Assembly (NCBI RefSeq): GCF_000745475.1
Contig: NZ_JQJJ01000010.1
Location: 1 to 64,000, forward strand
Direction of reading: 5' to 3'
DNA: 64,000 bases
Origin: Allobosea sp. UNC402CLCol
Lineage (GTDB): Bacteria > Pseudomonadota > Alphaproteobacteria > Rhizobiales > Beijerinckiaceae
Within the stretch, counting starts at the first letter, position 1. Each line of letters begins with the position of its first letter. The notes under the pieces are model-generated. The model was not told the origin of the DNA. It did no database searches and saw only the letters and a list, made by a program, of their open reading frames with translations. Positions 35,381 through 44,192 of the stretch are shown here, one piece after another. A program made the translations under genes and the position numbers.

Positions 35381-36082
35381 ATGTCCAACGACGCCAAGAT
35401 CATCGAAATCCTGTCGCAGGTCACCACCGCGACCCTGACCACGATCCTGCTCAAGAAGGGCCTGCGCAATGTCTGGCTGCGCGGCACCAAGCCGCTGAAG
35501 CCGGGCCAGAAGCGCCTCGTTGGCCGCGCCTTCACCTTGCGCTTCGTACCGGCGCGCGAGGACCTCGCCACGCCGGAATCCTGGTCCTCGCCGAGATCGA
35601 CCCGCGCCGCCATCGAGGCGATGCCGGAAGGCTGCATCGCCGTCGTCGATGCGATGGGCGTGACCGATGCCGGCATCTTCGGCGACATCCTCTGCGCGCG
35701 CATGGCCAAGAAGGGCGTCGCCGCGCTGATCACGGACGGCGTGGTGCGCGACGTTGCCGGCGTGCTCGGCACCGGGCTGCCGGTCTGGTGCCAGGGGGCC
35801 GCGGCGCCGCCTTCCGTGGCCGGGCTGACCTTCGTGAACTGGCAGGAGCCGATCGCCTGCGGCGGCGTCGCCGTCTATCCGGATGATCTGATCGTGGTCG
35901 ACGATGACGGCGCCGTGCTGATTCCGGCCGCGCTGGTCGACGCGGTGGTCGAGCTCGCCCCGGAGCAGGAGCGGCTCGAGGGCTGGATCATGAGCGAGGT
36001 CGAGAAGGGCGCAGTCCTGCCCGGCCTCTATCCGCCCAATGCCGAGAACAAGGCGCGCTACGAGGCGACCAAGAAGGGCTGA
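35381..36082 (+). CDS. RraA-like / HMG-CHA aldolase family protein
   Basis: A 233-residue RraA-fold protein. The family splits into RNase E inhibitors and class II metal-dependent aldolases/decarboxylases; MGVTDAGIFGDILCARMAKKGVAALITDGVVRD carries the G...D.......R..G..G.VTDG.VRD pattern typical of the aldolase/oxaloacetate-decarboxylase branch, and PDDLIVVDDDG follows. The metabolic neighbours also favour an enzyme. The N-terminal part is unusual in having a basic WLRGTKPLKPGQKRLVGRAFT segment, seen in many members. It follows the SDR gene by 50 nt and ends before a hairpin terminator. Confidence 0.85.
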   Translation: MSNDAKIIEILSQVTTATLTTILLKKGLRNVWLRGTKPLKPGQKRLVGRAFTLRFVPAREDLATPESWSSPRSTRAAIEAMPEGCIAVVDAMGVTDAGIFGDILCARMAKKGVAALITDGVVRDVAGVLGTGLPVWCQGAAAPPSVAGLTFVNWQEPIACGGVAVYPDDLIVVDDDGAVLIPAALVDAVVELAPEQERLEGWIMSEVEKGAVLPGLYPPNAENKARYEATKKG

Positions 36083-36100
36083 GCCCGGCATTGGGGGCTG

Positions 36101-36126
36101 CGATGGCGGCGGTCACGCCGCCATCG
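36101..36126 (+). terminator. Terminator hairpin after the RraA-like gene
   Basis: CGATGGCGGCG and CGCCGCCATCG form a perfect 11-bp stem with a GTCA loop, 19 bases after the stop codon. It probably ends the pxpABC-SDR-RraA transcript, 24 bp before the chemoreceptor gene. Confidence 0.6.
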
Positions 36127-36150
36127 GCGACATGAGGGCGGGGGGTAGAG

Positions 36151-38076
36151 ATGGCGGCATTGCAGGGGCGCGTGACACTTCAGGCGAGGATCGCTGCCGG
36201 ATTCCTGTTCGTTCTGGCGATGTCCGCCGTGCTGGGCTGGTTTGCCATCGCCTCGGCCCGCGATTCGCTGGCGCTGTTCCAGCGCTACCGCTCGGTTACC
36301 ACCGCTGCGGCGGGGCTTGCCGCAGCGCAGGCCAGCTTCGGCGATGCGCGCCTTGCCGGCGAGGCGTTCGGCCTCTCGCTCGACCCGAGCAAGCTGGACG
36401 AAGCCGAAACGGCGGCGAAGGCCAGCCTCGCCAGCATCGCGGTGGCGAAGGCTGCGGCCGACATCGGCGGCGTCGCGGCCCTGGTCGGCACGCTGGATGA
36501 GGGGCTCGGCAGCTATATCGCGCAGATCGCGATCCTGAAGGGCGCCGGCCTCCAATCCGAAGCGGCCCAGGCGCTGCTCAAGATTGGCGAAGACAGCTCC
36601 GCCGCGATCAAGCACTCGGCCGCGGCGTTGGAGCAGCGCGCTGCCATCGTCGGGCCGGAGATGGAAAGCACCATGGCTGGCGCGGCCAGCCGCGCACTGA
36701 TCCTCGTCTCCATCGTGATCCTCATCGGCTGCGCGGTTTCGTTCGGCATCGGCCGCTCGATCGCGCGGCCGGTGCGCCAGATCACCCAGGCGATGGGCGA
36801 GATCTCCGAGGGCCACCTCGACGCGGCGATCCCGGCGCAGCAGCGCAAGGACGAGATCGGCGAGATGGCGGCGGCGCTGTCGGTGTTCCGCGACAATCTC
36901 GTGCGCGTCCGCGCTCTCGAAACCCAGGAGCGCGCCGCCGCCGCCGAGAGATCGGCCCGCGCGGAATCGATGATCGCCATCGTCAACGATGTCGGCGCCG
37001 TCGTCGCCGCCGCCGCGGCCGGCGATTTCAGCGCCCGGCTCAGGATCGAGCATGCCGATGCCGAGATGCAGAAGCTCGTGAGCGGCATCAACGAGATCAA
37101 CGCCGTCGTCGACCGCGTGGTGTCCGAATTCTCCGAGGCGCTGGCCGCCATCGCCAAGGGCGACCTGACGCGCTCTGTCGCGACCCGCCATCAGGGCCGT
37201 TTCGCCGAGCTCGACCGCTCGGTCGACGACATGGTCGCACGCCTGTCGCAGGTGCTCTCCGGCATCCAGTCCTCGACCGCGCAGGTCTCCTCGGCCGCGC
37301 GCGACATCCATGCGGGAGCCGATGAGCTCTCGCGGCGCGCCGAGGAGCAGGCCGCTTCGCTCGAAGAGACCGCAGCGACCACCGAGGAGCTGGCGGCCTC
37401 CGTGAAGATCAGCGCGAATTTCGCCGCGACGGTCGCGCTCGCCGCCGGCGATGCCGCTAATGTCGCGGCCCAGGGCGGCACGATCGTGCGCGATGCGGTC
37501 CAGGCGATGGAGCGCATCGAGCAGGCCAGCGCGGAGATCGCCAAGATCAGCCGGGTGATCGACGACATCGCCTTCCAGACCAATCTCTTGGCGCTCAACG
37601 CCGCCGTGGAGGCGGCCCGCGCCGGCGATGCCGGCAAGGGTTTTGCCGTCGTCGCCTCGGAGGTGCGCACCCTGGCCCAGCGCTCCGGCACGGCCTCCCA
37701 GGATATCGGGCGCCTGATCGCGACGGCGACGCAGGAGGTCGGGCAGGGGGCGCAGCTGGTGCGCTCGGCCGGGACGACCTTCGAGCAGATCGTCGCGGCC
37801 TCGAAGCAGGTTGCCGACACCGTCTCCGAAATCTCGACCGCGTCGCACGAGCAGGCGCACGGCATCGAGGAGATGAATCAGGCGGTCACCCATCTGGACG
37901 GCATCACCCAGCAGAACGTCGCGCTCTCCGAGAAGAACGCGGCCGCCGCCGCCGTCCTGGCGGACGAGACGCGTCGCCTCGACACGCTGATCGCGACGTT
38001 CACGATCGGCAGCGGCTCTGCGGCGGTCATGCCGCCGCGCCTCGCCCTGGTCCGTTCCGCGACGCCCGGCGCTTAA
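36151..38076 (+). CDS. Methyl-accepting chemotaxis protein
   Basis: A 641-residue membrane chemoreceptor. Membrane helix 1 is at about 13-35, a roughly 145-residue helical periplasmic sensor domain follows, and membrane helix 2 is at about 182-202. A HAMP domain ([26 protein letters not shown]) and a second HAMP-like stretch follow, then the long cytoplasmic coiled coil whose hairpin tip ([20 protein letters not shown], from about residue 469) contacts CheA/CheW. No C-terminal CheR-binding pentapeptide is seen. No che genes are near. Its position after the pxp operon hints that it may sense a compound handled there, but this is only positional. Confidence 0.93.
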   Translation: MAALQGRVTLQARIAAGFLFVLAMSAVLGWFAIASARDSLALFQRYRSVTTAAAGLAAAQASFGDARLAGEAFGLSLDPSKLDEAETAAKASLASIAVAKAAADIGGVAALVGTLDEGLGSYIAQIAILKGAGLQSEAAQALLKIGEDSSAAIKHSAAALEQRAAIVGPEMESTMAGAASRALILVSIVILIGCAVSFGIGRSIARPVRQITQAMGEISEGHLDAAIPAQQRKDEIGEMAAALSVFRDNLVRVRALETQERAAAAERSARAESMIAIVNDVGAVVAAAAAGDFSARLRIEHADAEMQKLVSGINEINAVVDRVVSEFSEALAAIAKGDLTRSVATRHQGRFAELDRSVDDMVARLSQVLSGIQSSTAQVSSAARDIHAGADELSRRAEEQAASLEETAATTEELAASVKISANFAATVALAAGDAANVAAQGGTIVRDAVQAMERIEQASAEIAKISRVIDDIAFQTNLLALNAAVEAARAGDAGKGFAVVASEVRTLAQRSGTASQDIGRLIATATQEVGQGAQLVRSAGTTFEQIVAASKQVADTVSEISTASHEQAHGIEEMNQAVTHLDGITQQNVALSEKNAAAAAVLADETRRLDTLIATFTIGSGSAAVMPPRLALVRSATPGA

Positions 38077-38097
38077 AACAACAAAGGACTGCCTTCG

Positions 38098-39303
38098 ATG
38101 AGCCTGCTTTCCTCCAAGCTGAAGGCCGTAAAGCCTTCGCCGACCATCGCCATCACCCGCACTGCGGCGGAGCTGCGCCGCCAGGGCAAGGACATCATCG
38201 GCCTGTCGCAGGGCGAGCCCGATTTCGACACGCCGGACCATATCAAGGCCGCCGCCAAGGCCGCGATCGACAAGGGCGCGACGAAGTACACCGATGTCGA
38301 CGGCACGCCCGAGCTCAAGGCGGCCGTTGCCGCCAAGTTCAGGCGCGAGAACGGGCTGAACTACGACGCGTCGATGGTCAGCGTCGGCACGGGCGGCAAG
38401 CAGGTGATCTACAATGCGTTGTGCGCGACGCTCGATGCCGGCGACGAGGTGGTCGTTCCCGCGCCCTATTGGGTGTCCTATCCGGATATGGTGCGGCTGG
38501 CAGGCGGGACGCCGGTCATCCCGCTGTGCCCCGAGGCCAGCGGCTTCAAGCTCACCCCCGCCATCCTGCGCGCAGCATTGAGCCAGCGGACGAAATGGCT
38601 GATCCTGAACTCGCCAAGCAACCCGACCGGGGCGGGCTATTCTGCCGCCGAGCTGAAGGGACTGGCGGAGGTTCTCCTCGACTTTCCCGCCGTGCATGTC
38701 CTGACCGACGACATGTATGAGCACCTACGCTACGATGGCTGGCAGTTCGCCACCATCGCCGCTGTCGAGCCCCGCCTGTTTTCGCGCACGCTCACGGTCA
38801 ATGGCGTCTCCAAATCCTATGCCATGACCGGCTGGCGCATCGGCTTCGCCGGAGGACCGTCAGAACTCATCAAGGCGATGGCGACGCTGCAATCGCAGAG
38901 CACGACCAATCCGAGCTCGGTCTCGCAGGCGGCGGCCGTGGCGGCGCTCACCGGACCGCTCGATTTCCTGGCCGAACGCAACGCCGTCTTTCAGACACGC
39001 CGCGATCTCTGCCTGGAGGCCTTCTCACGTATCGAGGGGCTGAGTTGCGCGACGCCGGAAGGCGCGTTCTACCTCTACCCGTCCTGCGCCGGGCTGATTG
39101 GCCGCAAGCGTCCCGATGGGCGGGTGATCGCCAACGACGCCGACTTCGTGGACTATCTGCTCTCAGACGCCAATGTCGCGGCCGTGCCCGGCGTCGCCTT
39201 CGGGCTGGAGCCCTATTTCAGGATTTCCTTCGCGACCGGGACGGACCGGCTGCACGCGGCCTGCGCGCGCATCGCGGCGGCCTGCGCTGCTCTGAAGGCT
39301 TAG
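38098..39303 (+). CDS. Class I aminotransferase (aspartate/aromatic type)
   Basis: A 401-residue PLP aminotransferase of the Igamma aspartate-aminotransferase type found in many alphaproteobacteria. The marks are LSQGEPDFDTP (36-46), KYTDVDGTPELKAAVA, NSPSNPTG (171-178) and the cofactor lysine Lys239 in VSKSYAMTGWRIGF. FRISFA near the C-terminus carries the substrate-carboxylate arginine. It would exchange amino groups between aspartate or aromatic amino acids and 2-oxoglutarate. It lies 21 nt after the chemoreceptor gene. Confidence 0.9.
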   Translation: MSLLSSKLKAVKPSPTIAITRTAAELRRQGKDIIGLSQGEPDFDTPDHIKAAAKAAIDKGATKYTDVDGTPELKAAVAAKFRRENGLNYDASMVSVGTGGKQVIYNALCATLDAGDEVVVPAPYWVSYPDMVRLAGGTPVIPLCPEASGFKLTPAILRAALSQRTKWLILNSPSNPTGAGYSAAELKGLAEVLLDFPAVHVLTDDMYEHLRYDGWQFATIAAVEPRLFSRTLTVNGVSKSYAMTGWRIGFAGGPSELIKAMATLQSQSTTNPSSVSQAAAVAALTGPLDFLAERNAVFQTRRDLCLEAFSRIEGLSCATPEGAFYLYPSCAGLIGRKRPDGRVIANDADFVDYLLSDANVAAVPGVAFGLEPYFRISFATGTDRLHAACARIAAACAALKA

Positions 39304-39810
39304 CGGCATGAACGCGCCGGCCGCAGCTGCCGGCGACATGCGCACCGGCGTGGATATCCGGCTCAGCCTGCTCTCAGGGATGTGGCCTGACGGCGACGCT
39401 TAACGTTCGCTTTGACTGCTAAGCGTTGTTGCGGAGAAGGCTCCCTCGATCACGGGGATCATCGAGAGGATCCAGGCAAGGATGCCGTAGAGCAAGCCAT
39501 TGACCCGTCGGCCAGGGCGCGACGCGGGTGCCGAACGGATCGATGAAGCTAAATCTGTCATCGCGTTGTACAGGGTCGCCGGGGCGACGCCGGAGGTGCA
39601 GGCGCCTGTCGCGTCGCTTCCACGTCTTCGCGGACTGGGTCGAACACCTCTTAAGCTAGAGCTCGTGGCGGGACGTGCCCCGGCTGCTGCAGTGCATCAA
39701 CCTCTGGGATGATAGGTTCATTGCCGATCTGGTGATTAGTCTCGGGTATCGGCTGCAGCTCGAAACGAACTTTCGCACCGTGACTGCCGCCTAAGAAAAA
39801 GGGGACAATC
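39304..39810. other. Intergenic region before the amino-acid importer
   Basis: Apart from a possible 53-codon minus-strand gene at 39400-39561, this 507-bp gap shows nothing clear. Plus-strand frames between 39500 and 39780 are short and lack ribosome sites. The ribosome site for the next gene, AAAAAGGGGAC at about 39793-39804, is good. Confidence 0.45.
39400..39561 (-). CDS. Possible small single-helix membrane protein
   Basis: A 53-codon frame from ATG at 39561 to TAA at 39400. Its product has a basic N-terminal half and one strongly hydrophobic segment (GLLYGILAWILSMIPVIEG) followed by a short polar tail, as in single-pass membrane proteins. No ribosome site is evident and no family was recognised. 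It may instead be the tail of a decayed membrane-protein gene. Confidence 0.25.
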   Translation of the reverse strand: MTDLASSIRSAPASRPGRRVNGLLYGILAWILSMIPVIEGAFSATTLSSQSER

Positions 39811-40629
39811 ATGAAGATCAGCGTCAAATGGTTATTCGCAGCGATGATGGGGCTGTCGGCAGGGATAACGGCGGCCCAGGCTGACGAACTCAAGGTCGGC
39901 ATCGAGTGCACGTCATTCCCGTTCAATTATCGCGATTCGACCGGGGCTTATGCCGGTTACGACGTCGACGTCGCCAACGAGATCGGCAAGCGCCTCGGCG
40001 ACAAGATCGAGTTCGTCTGCCAGAAATGGGACGGTATGATCCCGGCGATCCTCGCCAACAAATTCGATCTCATCGTGGCCTCGATGGGCATCACCGAGGA
40101 GCGCCAGAAGAAGCTCGATTTTTCGCGCCCGTATCGCATCTCGGTCGGTCGCTTCGTCGCTCCCACGGGCGCCAAGCTCGCCTTGTTCAACCCGGACGGG
40201 TCGCTCAATCCGGAAGGCTTCAAGTCGATCAAGGTCGGCCTGCAACGTTCGACCACCTATGACGACTGGCTGAAGGCCAAGATGCCGAGTGCCAACGTCA
40301 TGCGCTACGACACCGTCGAAGCGCTGTTCCTCGACATCAAGGCCGGGCGCGTCGACACCATCATGACGAACCCGATGAAGGCGCATGACGCCTTCCTCAG
40401 CAAGCCGGACGGCGCGGGCTTCGGCTTCGTCGGGCCTGAAGTCTCCGACGACAAGCTGTTCGGCGCCGGTGCCGGCGTCGGCCTGCGCAAAGGCAACGAA
40501 GCGCTGCTCGCCAAGGTCGACAAGGCGATCGCCGCGATGACCGAGGACGGCACGCTGGATACGTTCAGCAAGAAGTACTTCCCGTTCCCGATCTATCCGC
40601 GCGACTGGAAGCCCGCCTCGACCAATTGA
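39811..40629 (+). CDS. Polar amino-acid ABC transporter binding protein
   Basis: A 272-residue SBP_bac_3-family receptor with a signal peptide ending near AQADE (about residue 25). FPFNYRDSTGAYAGYDVDVANEIGKRL, WDGMIPAILANKFDLIVASMGITEERQKKLDFSRPY and the last helix GTLDTFSKKYFPF are typical of lysine/arginine/ornithine, histidine or glutamine binders. The strong acidic/aromatic pocket pattern suggests a polar amino acid, but not which one. It is followed by two permease genes. No ATPase gene belongs to this set in the window. Confidence 0.91.
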   Translation: MKISVKWLFAAMMGLSAGITAAQADELKVGIECTSFPFNYRDSTGAYAGYDVDVANEIGKRLGDKIEFVCQKWDGMIPAILANKFDLIVASMGITEERQKKLDFSRPYRISVGRFVAPTGAKLALFNPDGSLNPEGFKSIKVGLQRSTTYDDWLKAKMPSANVMRYDTVEALFLDIKAGRVDTIMTNPMKAHDAFLSKPDGAGFGFVGPEVSDDKLFGAGAGVGLRKGNEALLAKVDKAIAAMTEDGTLDTFSKKYFPFPIYPRDWKPASTN

Positions 40630-40732
40630 GACGATCCTCGCCACGGCAAGCTGGGCCTTTCGGCTCCCGGCCTGCTGTGGCGGCCGCTCGCCTGCCGAGC
40701 ATCCCAAGCCCCCGCCACCCGAGAGGATCACC

Positions 40733-41431
40733 ATGTTCGAGGAGCTCTGGCGCTGGAGCGGGGCCTTCATGCAAGGCACACTGGTCATCCTCCTCGTCTT
40801 CCTGGTCTCGCTCGTCCTGACCGTGATCTGGGGGCTGCTGGGGGCAAGCGCCAAGCTGTCGGGCAATCGCGCCGCGAAGGCCGCCGCCGATGCCTACACG
40901 GTGGTTTTCCGCGGCACGCCGGAATTCCTCTTGCTGTTGCTGATCTATTTCGGCTCGGCTGTGACCCTGACGGCGCTGGTAAAGCTCGTCTGGCCGCAGA
41001 CCCGCTTTGTCGATCTCTCGCCCTTCTGGGCCGGTGCCTTCGCCATCAGCCTGATCGTCGGAGCGGCCGCCACCGAGACCTTCCGCGGCGCCTTTCTCGG
41101 CGTGGATCGCGGGCAAGTCGAGGCCGCGCAGGCGCTGGGTCTCAGACGCTTGCAGGTCTTCTTCCTGATCCGCCTGCCGCAGATGTGGCGCCTCGCCTTG
41201 CCGAGCTTCGGCAATCACATGAACTCGCTGGTCAAGGACACGGCCCTGATCTCGGTGATCGGTCTGCAGGAAATCATGTTCACCGCCGACATGGCCGCCT
41301 CGACCAACTCCATGCCCTTCGCCATGTATTTCGCGGTCGCGCTGATCTATCTCGGCTTCACGACGATCATCACCCTGGGTACCGGCCATCTTGAGCGCCG
41401 GGCCAACCATTTCATGACGGTCTCGCGATGA
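40733..41431 (+). CDS. Polar amino-acid ABC transporter permease (HisQ-like)
   Basis: A 232-residue inner-membrane permease with about five membrane segments. The HisM/HisQ-family features are YTVVFRGTPEFLLLLLIYFG and the coupling loop QVEAAQALGLRRLQVFFLIRLPQMWRLALPSFGN. The C-terminus has a charged tail (GHLERRANHFM). It starts 103 nt after the binding-protein gene and overlaps the next permease by 4 nt. Confidence 0.92.
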   Translation: MFEELWRWSGAFMQGTLVILLVFLVSLVLTVIWGLLGASAKLSGNRAAKAAADAYTVVFRGTPEFLLLLLIYFGSAVTLTALVKLVWPQTRFVDLSPFWAGAFAISLIVGAAATETFRGAFLGVDRGQVEAAQALGLRRLQVFFLIRLPQMWRLALPSFGNHMNSLVKDTALISVIGLQEIMFTADMAASTNSMPFAMYFAVALIYLGFTTIITLGTGHLERRANHFMTVSR

Positions 41432-42111
41432 GCTTCGACATCGCGCTCATGCTGACGAGTTTCCCGCAGCTGCTGGCGGGGCTCGGAATGACCCTTCAGC
41501 TGCTCGGCATCTCGCTGGTCTCCGGCCTCGCGATCGCCATCGTCACGAGCTGGGCGCGAACCACGCGCTTTCTGCGCTGGCCGGCCGAGACTTATGTCTA
41601 TTTCTTCCGCGGCACGCCGCTGCTGGTGCAGCTCTTCGTGATCTATTTCGGCTTGCCGCAGGCAGAGTTCGTGCGCAGCGGGCCGTGGTGGCCGTTCCTG
41701 CGCGAGCCGTTCTGGTGCATGTGCCTGGCGCTGTCCCTGAACAACGGCGCCTATGTCGCCGAGATCATCCGCGGCGGCATGCTGGGCATCGGCAAGGGGC
41801 TGAAGGAGGCGTCATGGGCGCTGGGCCTGAGCCGCTTCCACCATCTGCGCCTGGTCACGGTGCCGATCGTCACCCGTCTTTGTCTTCCGACCTATGGCAA
41901 CGAGGTCGTCAGCCTGATGAAATCGACCGCGCTCGCCAGCACGGTCACGCTGCTCGATGTCACGGGTGTCGCCCGCTCTATCGTCGCCGAGACCTTCGCC
42001 CCCTACGAGATCTTCATCGCGGCCGCGCTGATCTATCTGGCCCTGACCTTCCTGATGCAGACGCTGGTCTCGCGCCTGGAGGCGCGGCTGGGTCGTTATG
42101 CGCAGCGGTGA
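41428..42111 (+). CDS. Polar amino-acid ABC transporter permease (HisM-like)
   Basis: A 227-residue permease forming the second half of the channel. It has the TYVYFFRGTPLLVQLFVIYFGL stretch and the coupling loop LKEASWALGLSRFHHLRLVTVPIVTRLCLPTYGNE, where PIVTRL replaces the more usual PQA.R. No ATPase gene follows; the next gene is an inositol-monophosphatase-family enzyme 26 nt downstream. The complex must borrow an ATPase, perhaps AapP (5763) or one outside the window. Confidence 0.92.
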   Translation: MSFDIALMLTSFPQLLAGLGMTLQLLGISLVSGLAIAIVTSWARTTRFLRWPAETYVYFFRGTPLLVQLFVIYFGLPQAEFVRSGPWWPFLREPFWCMCLALSLNNGAYVAEIIRGGMLGIGKGLKEASWALGLSRFHHLRLVTVPIVTRLCLPTYGNEVVSLMKSTALASTVTLLDVTGVARSIVAETFAPYEIFIAAALIYLALTFLMQTLVSRLEARLGRYAQR

Positions 42112-42137
42112 CCGCCTTTCGCCCAGCGAGATCGTCC

Positions 42138-42932
42138 ATGTCAGCCCAAGCCCACCCTGCCGACTTCCTGCCCTTCGCCCACCGCCTCGCCGATTGCAGC
42201 GGCGCGATCCTGCGACGTGTCGCGGGCGAGAACCGCGCTTTCGACACCAAGGGCGACGCCAGTCCGGTGACGGCGATCGATCGCGAGATCGAGACGGCCC
42301 TGCGCGCGGCGATCGCAGCCGAGTATCCCGAACACGGCGTTCTCGGCGAGGAATTCGCGCCCACGAATCTCGACAGCGAGTGGGTCTGGGTTCTGGATCC
42401 GATCGACGGAACCAAGCAATTCATCGCCGGAATTCCGCTCTACGGGACGCTGATCGCGCTCACGCGAAACGGCATGCCCGTGCTCGGCATCATCGACCAT
42501 CCCATGACCGGCGAGCGCTGGAGTGCCGCCGACGGCAGTCCCGCGCTGCGCAACGGCGTGGTTGTGACGACCGCCAAGCGCAGCACCCTGTCAGGGAGCC
42601 TGCTGTTCACCTCCAGCCCCGAGCCCTATGACGACAGGGAGTGTCGCGGGGTGGCGGCCGTGCGATCGGGTGTCGCCTGGTGCGTCTATGGCGCGGGCTG
42701 CTATGGCTATGCCCGGCTCGCCAGCGGTGCGCTCCACATCGGCATCGAGGGCGGGCATGATCCGTTCGACTATTGCGCGCTCGTCCCGATCATCCGTGCG
42801 GCGGGCGGCGCGATCAGCGACTGGGAGGGCAGACCGCTTGGGCTGACCTCCGGCACGCGTTTCGTCGCCTGCGCGACCCCGACGCTGCACGAGGAGGTCC
42901 TGGCCACCATGGCGCGGGCGATGGTGGCCTGA
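42138..42932 (+). CDS. Inositol-monophosphatase-family phosphatase
   Basis: A 264-residue metal-dependent phosphatase. The metal-binding motifs are GEEF (70-73), DPIDGTK (87-93) and PFDY with Asp211 near GGHD. The early K..GD.SPVT.ID segment (38-48) matches the histidinol-phosphatase (HisN) branch as well as generic IMPases. The true start is at 42138; the frame is open well upstream inside the permease gene. Being co-directional with the amino-acid importer, it may be HisN-like, but other sugar- or nucleotide-phosphate substrates cannot be excluded. Confidence 0.87.
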   Translation: MSAQAHPADFLPFAHRLADCSGAILRRVAGENRAFDTKGDASPVTAIDREIETALRAAIAAEYPEHGVLGEEFAPTNLDSEWVWVLDPIDGTKQFIAGIPLYGTLIALTRNGMPVLGIIDHPMTGERWSAADGSPALRNGVVVTTAKRSTLSGSLLFTSSPEPYDDRECRGVAAVRSGVAWCVYGAGCYGYARLASGALHIGIEGGHDPFDYCALVPIIRAAGGAISDWEGRPLGLTSGTRFVACATPTLHEEVLATMARAMVA

Positions 42933-42952
42933 ACAGCCGAGCCGTCGGGCTC

Positions 42953-44089
42953 TCAGGCCGCGGCGACGAGGCCGGGCGCCGTCTCCCGGATGGCGGCCGA
43001 GATGGCCGCCAGGCCGCCGCGCAGTTCCTCTTCCAGCGGCCACAGGAAGCCGATCCGGAAATGGCTGCGCGGCATCTCGAACCAATGACCGGGCCCGACA
43101 TAGGTGCCGTGCTTCTCCAGCAGAGTCTTGTAGAAGGCGTCGAAGTCGAAATCGGCGCCGACATTCATGCGCGGGAAGCAGACGACGCCGCCCTTGGGCT
43201 CGACCCACTCGATGAGCGGATCGTTCTTCGCCCAGTCCCGCATGATGTCGAGCCGGCGGTGCATGACCGGCGAAAGCGCGTCCAGGAAGGCGTCGCGCTT
43301 TTCCAGCATCGTGCGCGCGAGCCACTCGTCGACGACGCTGCCGCAGATGCCGATCTGCTCCTTGGCGGCGAGGAAGGTCTCGTAGAGCGCCGGATCGCGC
43401 GTGACGATCCAGCCGATGCGGATGCCCGGGATGCCGTACGCCTTGGACAGGGACGAAACGCTGATCACGCTCTTGCTCAGGCTGGCTGCGATCGGCAGCT
43501 GCTCGCCATAGGACAGGTCGCGATAGGTCTCATCGACGAGGAGGCGGCAACCCTTCTCCTCGACGAGCGCGATCAGGCGACGAAGATCGGCTTCCGGCAT
43601 CAGGGTGCCGGTCGGATTATGCGGGCAGGTGACGCTGACATAGCGTGTATTGGGCCGGATCGCGGCCGCGACGCGCGCGATGTCGAGTGCGAAGCCGTCC
43701 TCGAAGGACAGGTCGATATAGCTGATCTCGCAGCCGATTGCCTTGGGGGTCTCGATGTTCGTCGCATAGTTCGGGCGCACAACGACGAGATGGTCCTCGC
43801 GCGACAGAAGCGTCGTGGCGATGATGAAAAGCGCGCCGGCCGCGCCGGCCGTGATGAGAATATCGTCAGGCGTCAGCCCCGCGCCCTGTCCCGCGACCAG
43901 CTCGCGCAGCCTCGCCTCGCCGCGATGTTCTCCGTAGAACAGCGTCAGGTCCGGGAAGGTGGCGCCGAGCTCGTGCAGGCTCTGGTCGCGGATCGAGCTT
44001 TCCGAAAGGTTGAAGCGGATCCGGTCGTAGCCGTACTCCTCCGGCGCTTCCTTCTCGATGACCATGCGTGCATATTTCATGTGCGTCAT
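42953..44089 (-). CDS. Class I/II-fold PLP aminotransferase
   Basis: A 378-residue aminotransferase-fold enzyme with the cofactor lysine Lys216 in SSLSKAYGIPGIRIGW, CPHNPTGTLMP (155-165) with the pyridine-binding asparagine, and VDETYRDL (185-192). FNLSESSIRDQSL near the N-terminus replaces the usual GEPDF entry, as in a subgroup annotated as amino-acid aminotransferases or as enzymes of unusual amino-acid metabolism. Substrate unknown. It converges on the phosphatase gene, with its stop 20 nt from that gene, and is divergent from the LuxR-type regulator at 44193. Confidence 0.87.
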   Translation of the reverse strand: MTHMKYARMVIEKEAPEEYGYDRIRFNLSESSIRDQSLHELGATFPDLTLFYGEHRGEARLRELVAGQGAGLTPDDILITAGAAGALFIIATTLLSREDHLVVVRPNYATNIETPKAIGCEISYIDLSFEDGFALDIARVAAAIRPNTRYVSVTCPHNPTGTLMPEADLRRLIALVEEKGCRLLVDETYRDLSYGEQLPIAASLSKSVISVSSLSKAYGIPGIRIGWIVTRDPALYETFLAAKEQIGICGSVVDEWLARTMLEKRDAFLDALSPVMHRRLDIMRDWAKNDPLIEWVEPKGGVVCFPRMNVGADFDFDAFYKTLLEKHGTYVGPGHWFEMPRSHFRIGFLWPLEEELRGGLAAISAAIRETAPGLVAAA

Positions 44090-44192
44090 CCGCTGTGGTT
44101 GGCTTGCGTTCGTGCTTGCTTCTTAGTGACAGCGGCTCGATCTCGCCTATCCTCCCAGAGAGGGATAGCGTCGGCAGAGCGGATGGAGACGT

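Noticed and set aside
36058..38724. 888-codon minus-strand frame opposite the chemoreceptor and aminotransferase
   Set aside because: The plus strand carries HAMP and signalling domains and a PLP enzyme; the minus-strand product is an Arg/Gly/Asp-rich shadow.
42939..42952. Hairpin GAGCC-GTCG-GGCTC between convergent phosphatase and aminotransferase genes
   Set aside because: Only a 5-bp stem with no T-run; it could arise by chance in high-GC sequence.
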